This document shows positions 29,040 through 34,297 of a stretch of 34,297 nucleotides of DNA, piece after piece. The number at the start of each line of letters is the position of its first letter. Position 1 is the first letter of the stretch. The stretch is from NCBI GenBank assembly GCA_020848035.1, contig JADLAX010000071.1, forward strand, positions 1 to 34,297. The letters run 5' to 3'. A program made the translations under genes and the position numbers. Source of the stretch: Anaerolineae bacterium. GTDB taxonomy: Bacteria > Chloroflexota > Anaerolineae > Promineifilales > Promineifilaceae. The notes beneath the pieces were generated by a model. That model searched no databases. It was not told the DNA's origin and was given only the letters and a program-made list of their open reading frames with translations.

Positions 29040-29912
29040 TTAGGAATCATTGTGAGTCAGTAAATAAAAGCTGCGCGAACGGCCGTCTTCGCCCGGCTGA
29101 AACACAAAGTCGGTGACGGCAAAGTTGGCGGCAAAATAATACTCAAACAGCTGCCGGGTGTGCTGCCGCCACTGCCGCGCCAGGGCCAGATCGGCCGCTT
29201 TGAGCGCCTGGATGTCCGCCGGGATTTCCACCAGCAGTAGATTATTGTCGCTACGCTCAAAATCGAGCGGCGGAATGAGTAACCCGTCGTCAAACGTCGC
29301 TTCGTTGACCACCACCGCCCCGGCACCGCGCATGGCATCGAGGCTTAACGGCCGTCTTTGCTGCGCCACTCGCCCTTCCACCCGATTGCTGGTGACCCAC
29401 CACTCCACTTCAAAGCGGTCGCTGGCCAGCCCGGCGTTGCGTCCGGCCATCGGGCCGTGGAAGTCACGGTAATAGCGATTGCAAATTGCGCCTAACTTGC
29501 CGATGTTGAGACGGCCGTTCCGGCTCTCCAGCGGATCATACGTCCAGGTAATCATGCGAATGCCCAGGCGCAGCGCCGCCTCGCGCTGGGCCAGCTTCAG
29601 CTGAGTGCCGACACCCTGCCCCTGGTACGCGGGCAAAATGCCCATGATCACCGAAAACAGCTTCAGCCGCGCCGCCGCAATCTGGTCAATGCGGCCCGGC
29701 GTCTCCACCGTGCCCAGCGTGGCCAGGATATAGCCCACCAGCTGGTCGCCGTCATACGCGCCGAGCAGGATGCCGCCGTTGTGCTGAAAGGCGTGCATGG
29801 AGAGCGGCGGAATGGTATCGGCGGCGGCGAGGCCCCAGGCAGCCATGTGAATCTGCCGGGTTTGTTCGTAATCGTTGTGGCTGGTTAACGGCCGTATTGT
29901 CAATTGAGTCAT
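29040..29912 (-). CDS. GNAT acetyl/succinyltransferase, COG3375-like (290 aa)
   Basis: The N-terminal half has a GNAT core: GGILLGAYDGDQLVGYILAT and the acyl-CoA loop FSVIMGILPAYQGQGVGTQL, then QREAALRLGIRMITWTYDPL and ESRNGRLNIGKLGAICNRYY. That last stretch is typical of the larger COG3375 proteins. In Geobacillus a related GNAT next to an NSAR-type enolase succinylates D-amino acids, so this may be the succinyltransferase of a D- to L-amino acid route (inference). It precedes the racemase-like gene on the same strand. ATG 29912 has a weak GTGGGAA upstream. Confidence 0.85.
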   Translation of the reverse strand: MTQLTIRPLTSHNDYEQTRQIHMAAWGLAAADTIPPLSMHAFQHNGGILLGAYDGDQLVGYILATLGTVETPGRIDQIAAARLKLFSVIMGILPAYQGQGVGTQLKLAQREAALRLGIRMITWTYDPLESRNGRLNIGKLGAICNRYYRDFHGPMAGRNAGLASDRFEVEWWVTSNRVEGRVAQQRRPLSLDAMRGAGAVVVNEATFDDGLLIPPLDFERSDNNLLLVEIPADIQALKAADLALARQWRQHTRQLFEYYFAANFAVTDFVFQPGEDGRSRSFYLLTHNDS

Positions 29913-29924
29913 AAGATTCCCACA

Positions 29925-29978
29925 GAGAATTGGAGATTGGAGATTGGAGGTTATGGGGCTTCAATCTCCAATCTCCTC
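29925..29978. repeat. GGAGATT palindromic repeat before the GNAT gene
   Basis: GGAGATTGGAGATTGGAGG (29932-29950) is inverted as CAATCTCCAATCTCCTC (29962-29978). It fills the 68-bp spacer between two genes. Confidence 0.85.
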
Positions 29979-29980
29979 TT

Positions 29981-30649
29981 TCAGTGACGGCCGTTCAAGG
30001 ACCGTTTGTCTTGCCAACTGCTGCTGTTTTGCCACGCCTGGGTAAAGCGGCGCGCCTGAGTGATGAGATCAGCCAACGTTTGCGTGGGGCCGCTGAACAG
30101 CGGCGCACCGACCACCAGGGCGGCTGCGCCCGCCTGCCGGTAGCCAGGCACATCTTCGGGATGCAGCGCCGTTTCTACGATGATGCCCAAATCGGGCTGC
30201 ACTTCACACAGGGCGCGCACGTAGTCGGCCCCGGCCGGGCCGCCGGTGCGCAGGCGAATGCTGGCGCACCCTTTTTGCTGCGCCGCCTGGGCCGCCCAGA
30301 CGCTAATCACGCCGGGCAGGTAGGCCAGCCCGCGCTCGCGGCAGCCTGCCAGCAGCACATCGTCCAGCCGCGCAGAAGAGATGTAGTTGATGGGGCTGTG
30401 GTGGAGCGTGTGGAGCTGAACGGCCGTTTCCACCCCACTCACGCCAATCAGCAGCTTGTCCCCGGCCCGCTGGCGCAAATCGTGCAGCAGCTGAGGCAGC
30501 TCGTCGCCGCCAAAGGCCACGTCCACCGCCAAAATCGGCGAGGCCAGCAGGGCATCGGCAATGGGCAGGATAGTCGCCAGCGGCAAATCGCCCGGCAGCG
30601 CCACCACAATTCCAGCTTCCTTGAGTTTCTCGATGATTTTCACTTCCAT
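29981..30649 (-). CDS. KDPG/KHG-aldolase-like TIM-barrel protein with altered active site (222 aa)
   Basis: Overall order matches Eda (2-keto-3-deoxy-6-phosphogluconate aldolase): MEVKIIEKLKEAGIVVAL, IADALLASPILAVDVAFGG, INYISSARLDDVLLAGCRER, GLAYLPGVISVWAAQAAQQK and a final QAGAAALVVGAPLF. But the Schiff-base lysine expected in the (K)FFPA strand is an arginine here (IRLRTGG, residues 131-137), and the early glutamate is replaced by Asp43. So the normal aldolase chemistry is unlikely. The true function is unknown. It heads the minus-strand run containing GNAT, racemase-like, ProC and PabBC genes. The last codons contain ACGGCCGT (NGRH). Confidence 0.75.
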   Translation of the reverse strand: MEVKIIEKLKEAGIVVALPGDLPLATILPIADALLASPILAVDVAFGGDELPQLLHDLRQRAGDKLLIGVSGVETAVQLHTLHHSPINYISSARLDDVLLAGCRERGLAYLPGVISVWAAQAAQQKGCASIRLRTGGPAGADYVRALCEVQPDLGIIVETALHPEDVPGYRQAGAAALVVGAPLFSGPTQTLADLITQARRFTQAWQNSSSWQDKRSLNGRH

Positions 30650-30665
30650 AGTGCTTACTTTTTAT

Positions 30666-30874
30666 CGCAGAGAACGCGGAGAGCGCTGAGGTTTTTTACA
30701 AATATTTTTGGCTCTTCACCAAATAGTGTGCTTGATGCAAGCTTTTATCAAAGATTTCGCAGATTGAAAGGATTAAACAATCTGGTAAATCTGCGAAATC
30801 TTTGATTATGAATCAAGGCAGTACACTAATTGATGTTGACCCATATTTCTCTGCGTCCTCCGCGCACTCTGCGG
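30666..30874. repeat. Outer inverted repeat with the 130-bp element nested inside
   Basis: CGCAGAGAACGCGGAGAGCG at 30666 is matched in inverted form by cctccgcgcactctgcgg and tctctgcg at 30848-30874. The interspersed element occupies the space between. The 30650-30886 gap contains no gene. Confidence 0.6.
30714..30843. repeat. 130-bp interspersed element, copy 2 (outer flanks inverted, inner hairpin not)
   Basis: On the minus strand it begins TGGGTCAACATCAATT and ends TATTTGGTGAAG, matching the flanks at 8734-8861. The 19-bp arms are at 30747-30765 and 30788-30806. The loop between them reads in the same plus-strand direction as in copy 1, although the flanks are reversed. Confidence 0.85.
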
Positions 30875-30886
30875 TTTGTTTTTAAG

Positions 30887-31570
30887 TTAATCTAAAAATT
30901 GCTGGACGTACTGCGCGCCCCAGATGAGCATGACGATGCCGCCCAGGGCCAGATATTGGCCGTACGGCAATGCCGTGTCGCGCGTAACCCGGCGGCTGAG
31001 CAGCAGCAGCAAAGAAAAGATGCCACCCAAAAAGATGCCCAGGATCAGGGCAAAAAAGATACGGTGAAAGCCCAACATCGCTCCCATGAGCATGGCCAGC
31101 TTCACGTCGCCCGCGCCCAGCGCACCGCGGCCGGGGCCGTAGATGAGTTGGGCGACCCAGTAGAGCAAAAAGAAGATGGCGTAACCGGTCACCGCGCCCA
31201 CCACGGCCAGGCGGACGGTGTTTTCTTCGGGGGTGACCAACAGGCTGGTGAGCAGGGCAACGGCCGTTGCCGGCAAGGTCACCGCGTCAAAAATGAGTTT
31301 GTGCTCCAGGTCGGTCACGATGATGAGGATGAGGACGGCGATGTGCAGGCTGTTAACGGCCGTATCCACCACGCTGTCCAAAAAGAAGGGCAAACTGCCC
31401 AACAATAGCGGCGTGAAGATGAAAACCAGGAGCGGCCGTTTGCGCTTCGACCAACCCCAGGTGTGCCACTGCGGCCGCAGCGGCGTGTGCGACGACGGCA
31501 AATAGTCGGCCAACGTGTTGATGAAAACGGCCGCAATGAGGCCCACGATGAAGAAGATGAGGTTGAGCAT
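30887..31570 (-). CDS. Prepilin peptidase, A24 family (227 aa)
   Basis: Polytopic membrane protein with both catalytic aspartates of A24 peptidases: ILIIVTDLEHKLIFDAVTLP and GRGALGAGDVKLAMLMGAML. The N-terminus (MLNLIFFIVGLIAAVFINTL) matches the first helix of the family, but the cytoplasmic loop that follows is short and lacks the four cysteines of the methyltransferase region, as in short archaeal-like or TadV/CpaA-like forms. It would cleave type IV prepilin or Flp leaders. ATG 31570 lies 7 bases after a TATAAT, suggesting a leaderless message; a TTG at 31609 is the only longer start. Confidence 0.88.
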   Translation of the reverse strand: MLNLIFFIVGLIAAVFINTLADYLPSSHTPLRPQWHTWGWSKRKRPLLVFIFTPLLLGSLPFFLDSVVDTAVNSLHIAVLILIIVTDLEHKLIFDAVTLPATAVALLTSLLVTPEENTVRLAVVGAVTGYAIFFLLYWVAQLIYGPGRGALGAGDVKLAMLMGAMLGFHRIFFALILGIFLGGIFSLLLLLSRRVTRDTALPYGQYLALGGIVMLIWGAQYVQQFLD

Positions 31571-31577
31571 AGAGAGG

Positions 31578-31583
31578 ATTATA
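31578..31583 (-). promoter_or_regulatory. TATAAT -10 box for a leaderless prepilin peptidase message
   Basis: On the minus strand, TATAAT is followed by seven bases and then ATG. A clear -35 is not seen. Confidence 0.45.
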
Positions 31584-31600
31584 GCGGCGAACAACTGATT

Positions 31601-31630
31601 TTGCTTCAAATTAAGGTTGGCGACTATAAT
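31601..31630 (+). promoter_or_regulatory. Promoter candidate for the NACHT gene
   Basis: TTGCTT (31601-31606) and TATAAT (31625-31630) are separated by 18 bp on the plus strand, about 85 bp before ATG 31716. It is divergent from the prepilin peptidase promoter. Confidence 0.45.
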
Positions 31631-31715
31631 CTTATGAACTCATATTGTTATCCACAATTTATACTTCTCCAGAAAAACTCCTTTTCGAGCACACTACTGC
31701 GCTTACGATTACTTC

Positions 31716-34094
31716 ATGAATGCGGTGAATCTTATGGATAGAGCTTCACAAAATTATCTAAATCAATTACAAAGCAATCTCAACACTTACTTCAATAAAA
31801 GCGAATTTCAATCACTTTGTTTTGATTTAGATGTAGATTACGATAATTTTCCTGAAGCAAAAAAAGACGCGATAAGGGAATTGTTGCGCTATTCAATTCG
31901 TCATCAAATGTTAGATAAGCTGGCACAACAAGCGCAAAGTTTACGCCCACACGTGGACTGGCCAGCAATTGATGCCAAAATAACAGCAAATATCACATCG
32001 CTCCCTCCTGAAGCAACGCGATTATCTCGTGAAGAGTGGAAAGACAGGAAAAAGCTATTGATCTTGCTTGAAAAAGTAAATAACTTCTGGGTGAAGGGGG
32101 TCTTCGAGAAGGCTGTAGCTGATGAAAGGCTGTTATCTTTGGGCAAGCAGTTCACCCCAGAAATGGTCGAGAATCCTTGGCATGATGTGGTAGGGGCAAC
32201 TGTTTACGACCAACAAACATTAGATTCCTTCAACAGCTTGCGGGATGTGTTCAACGAATCCGATAAAGCGCTCCTTATCTTGGGCGAACCCGGCGCAGGT
32301 AAAACAACCACTCTGCTAGAGCTAGCTCAAGAGCTCATTGATGTCGCCAACCAAGACCCATCAGAACCGATACCCGTCATATTAAATCTTGCCTCTTGGC
32401 GAGAAAAAGAGACGCTGTTTGATTGGGTTGTGGAAGAATTATCCAACAAATATCAAATCCCTCGTGACCTCAGCACGGCCTGGCTCAAACAAAACAAACT
32501 GCTTTTATTATTAGATGGGCTTGATGAAGTCTCCGACCAGGCACGCACAGCATGCATCCATGCTATCAATGCGTTTCGAGGCAAACATGGTCTGACAAGT
32601 CTAGTCATATCCAGCCGCACGCATGAGTATCAGTCTTGCGGGGTTCAATTAAAGCTCGGCGGAGCTATTCTTTTACAAGCGCTCACTGAATCACAGATTG
32701 ATGATTATTTAGCAACCTTTGGCGAAAATTTATCGAGCCTGAGAGAAGCGGTACATATCGATCCCGCTTTACAAGAACTCGCCCGATCCCCTTTGATGTT
32801 GCAAATCATGACGCTTGCATATGAGGAAGAGTCCACATCTCAGACCAGGAGCGAGATCTATAAAAATCCAATTTATAATTTGGCAAAATCAGGCAATAGC
32901 GAGCATGTAAAAACTTCATATCATCAACAGATATTTGAAAGATATGTCCAGCGGATGATTAGCCGCCAACCCAATTCACCTTACACTCCAGAACAAACCA
33001 AACATTGGTTAAGCTGGTTAGCCCAAAGAATGACCCATAACAACCAAACGATATTTCTTCTTGAGCATTTACAACCGAGCTGGCATATCAATCGAAAATG
33101 GCAATGGCTCTATTTAGTAGCCGCTCGATCCTTCACAGGGCTTGTGACTGGCACTGTATTATGGATGTTTATTTTTGCAGGCAAAATATTAAACCCATCA
33201 CTTTCTGTAAAAGTGTTTGAAAAATTAGCCGATTTCCCTTCTATTTCGCTCGATTTAAGCTACATCATTTCCCCTTTCGGCTTCACGTTGATGTACGGTT
33301 TACTGGTAGCTGTCATAGATGGCTGGTACTTTGAGAAAGCTAAATTTCATCGAACACATAATAAACACCATCATCTTCCCAATAGAACCATCGTAATTGG
33401 CGCTATTATCTTCGTTTTGGCCTTTTGCTTCACTTTGTTATTTGATTCAATGATTTCCGCTATATTAGGTGGCGTAATAGTAGCTTTGTTCTTTTCAATA
33501 CCTTCACATTTTCTAGATGGAACAAGCTTTGATGATGAAATAAGGACGGTTGATTCAGTAGGGTGGTCATGGCCTCATGCTCGAAAGGGTTTATTACCAG
33601 GGTTATTATTGGGCATAATTATGGGATGGCTTATAAGTCAAGTTATTGCTCCAACGCTTTTCGGGGTATTAGTTTTTTTGCTTGCACTTATGTTTTTGTT
33701 GATAAATGGGCTGCAAAACAACGCCCTAGAGAAAAAAAGTTATCCAAACCAAGGCATTCTATTATCTATTAAGAACAGTCTTTTGATGGTGCCACTTTTT
33801 TCTCTTCCTGCTGCAATACCTTTTGGTTTAATCACTAATAATTTTCAAGCTGGTTTGGTAGCGGGAATCATTTTTGGTATAGTGGGCTTTTTTATTTATG
33901 GAGGAGCCAGTTTGCTAAAACATTATGCCATACGCGTTAGTTTGTGGCATAGAGGCAAATTACCCTTTAATTACACTCAATTCTTAGACCATTCAGCGAG
34001 AAATATCTTGTTATACAAAGTGGGTGGTGGCTATGTCTTTGTCCATCGCTTATTGCAACAATACTTTGCCAATCTCCATGAGACGGATGGTTAA
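31716..34094 (+). CDS. NACHT STAND NTPase with N-terminal effector-associated domain and membrane region (792 aa)
   Basis: Residues 1-90 form a small helical domain (FQSLCFDLDVDYDNFPEAKK, LAQQAQSLRPHVDW) resembling effector-associated (EAD) adaptor domains. A NACHT ATPase follows: Walker A LGEPGAGKTTTLLELAQEL near residue 190, Walker B LLLLLDGLDEVSDQA near 265, then SLVISSRTHEYQSCG and the winged-helix region. From about residue 465 to 750 there are eight or more hydrophobic segments rich in Gly-Leu/Gly-Ile. The last part is GGGYVFVHRLLQQYFANL. Such proteins act in antiphage defence, with the EAD recruiting a separate effector (family knowledge plus inference). The gene is AT-rich and lacks ACGGCCGT, so it was probably acquired. 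M7 (31734) is an alternative start. Confidence 0.88.
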   Translation: MNAVNLMDRASQNYLNQLQSNLNTYFNKSEFQSLCFDLDVDYDNFPEAKKDAIRELLRYSIRHQMLDKLAQQAQSLRPHVDWPAIDAKITANITSLPPEATRLSREEWKDRKKLLILLEKVNNFWVKGVFEKAVADERLLSLGKQFTPEMVENPWHDVVGATVYDQQTLDSFNSLRDVFNESDKALLILGEPGAGKTTTLLELAQELIDVANQDPSEPIPVILNLASWREKETLFDWVVEELSNKYQIPRDLSTAWLKQNKLLLLLDGLDEVSDQARTACIHAINAFRGKHGLTSLVISSRTHEYQSCGVQLKLGGAILLQALTESQIDDYLATFGENLSSLREAVHIDPALQELARSPLMLQIMTLAYEEESTSQTRSEIYKNPIYNLAKSGNSEHVKTSYHQQIFERYVQRMISRQPNSPYTPEQTKHWLSWLAQRMTHNNQTIFLLEHLQPSWHINRKWQWLYLVAARSFTGLVTGTVLWMFIFAGKILNPSLSVKVFEKLADFPSISLDLSYIISPFGFTLMYGLLVAVIDGWYFEKAKFHRTHNKHHHLPNRTIVIGAIIFVLAFCFTLLFDSMISAILGGVIVALFFSIPSHFLDGTSFDDEIRTVDSVGWSWPHARKGLLPGLLLGIIMGWLISQVIAPTLFGVLVFLLALMFLLINGLQNNALEKKSYPNQGILLSIKNSLLMVPLFSLPAAIPFGLITNNFQAGLVAGIIFGIVGFFIYGGASLLKHYAIRVSLWHRGKLPFNYTQFLDHSARNILLYKVGGGYVFVHRLLQQYFANLHETDG

Positions 34095-34155
34095 AACCAA
34101 GATTTCGTACCTTTGTTGGGGCGGGGCTACGGGTGAGCGTCGCTTTTTGGGAAAA

Positions 34156-34174
34156 ATCAAAGATTTCGCAGATT
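34156..34174. repeat. Solo arm of the 19-bp inverted repeat
   Basis: ATCAAAGATTTCGCAGATT matches the left arms at 8771 and 30747 exactly, but no inverted partner follows. The rest of the 34095-34297 end region has no gene; a 6-bp hairpin GAGCCA-aaa-TGGCTC lies at 34196-34210. Confidence 0.7.
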
Positions 34175-34297
34175 AACGTAACTATTGTGCAATCAGAGCC
34201 AAAATGGCTCAAAAATGCGAAAAATGAATGTCTCTAAAAAGCGGTAGGGGCAATTGAATCACCCCATCGCCAAAACGCAGGGAGCAGCCTGCATAAC

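Noticed and set aside
34196..34210. GAGCCA-aaa-TGGCTC hairpin as a terminator for the NACHT gene
   Set aside because: The stem is only 6 bp and is followed by A-rich, not T-rich, sequence on the plus strand, over 100 bp after the stop codon.

Overview
This 34.3 kb window is ordinary single-copy chromosome from a GC-rich bacterium, most likely a member of the Chloroflexota (Anaerolineae or a related class). That placement is an inference. It rests on the gene mix: a glycine-betaine type ABC system, MoxR/VWA/XdhC genes, a NACHT-membrane protein, and a beta-helix/Calx-beta surface protein ending in a YLP-type tail. It also rests on intergenic spacers packed with palindromic repeats. The strongest genome-scale signal is an 8-bp palindrome, ACGGCCGT, often extended to AACGGCCGTT. 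I count about 76 exact copies by eye, in coding and non-coding DNA and in all reading frames, where roughly one would be expected by chance.

Layout. 1-2794: the end of an unrecognised gene, then small genes (a McrA-head-like protein, DUF1905, a 56-aa membrane peptide), a REP-associated tyrosine transposase surrounded by its probable REP-like palindromes, a DUF4287 protein and an ankyrin protein. 2816-5135 (minus): aminoglycoside-phosphotransferase-like kinase, GNAT acetyltransferase and EamA exporter, a likely operon. 5318-8706 (plus): a complete osmoprotectant ABC importer (permease, binding lipoprotein, ATPase, permease). 8898-12737: DUF3048 lipoprotein, MFS transporter, and a DUF4405 haem-type membrane protein overlapping a two-TM partner. 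13007-15978: PAS histidine kinase, receiver-only response regulator, and a short-chain dehydrogenase. 16081-18486: large secreted beta-helix/Calx-beta protein. 18754-23623: MoxR ATPase, CoxE-like VWA protein, endonuclease III, XdhC/CoxI protein and a phosphotransferase. 23642-25098: an AT-richer patch with a Phd/VapC toxin-antitoxin pair and an orphan membrane protein. 25111-30649 (minus): a co-directional run of KDPG-aldolase-like protein, GNAT, MenC/N-succinylamino acid racemase-type enolase, ProC and a PabB-PabC fusion. 30887-31570 (minus): prepilin peptidase. 31716-34094: an AT-rich NACHT STAND NTPase with a membrane domain, a probable defence gene.

The most unusual features are these. 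(i) ACGGCCGT behaves like the cyanobacterial HIP1 repeat and is absent from the two AT-rich, probably acquired patches. (ii) There are many families of small inverted repeats. One sits in frame inside pabB. One contains a hairpin loop that is inverted relative to its flanks in one of its two copies. One is tied to the transposase. Nearly every junction of the minus-strand gene run at 25-30 kb carries a repeat. (iii) The GNAT plus racemase-like pair suggests a D- to L-amino acid conversion route. No rRNA, tRNA or CRISPR array was seen.
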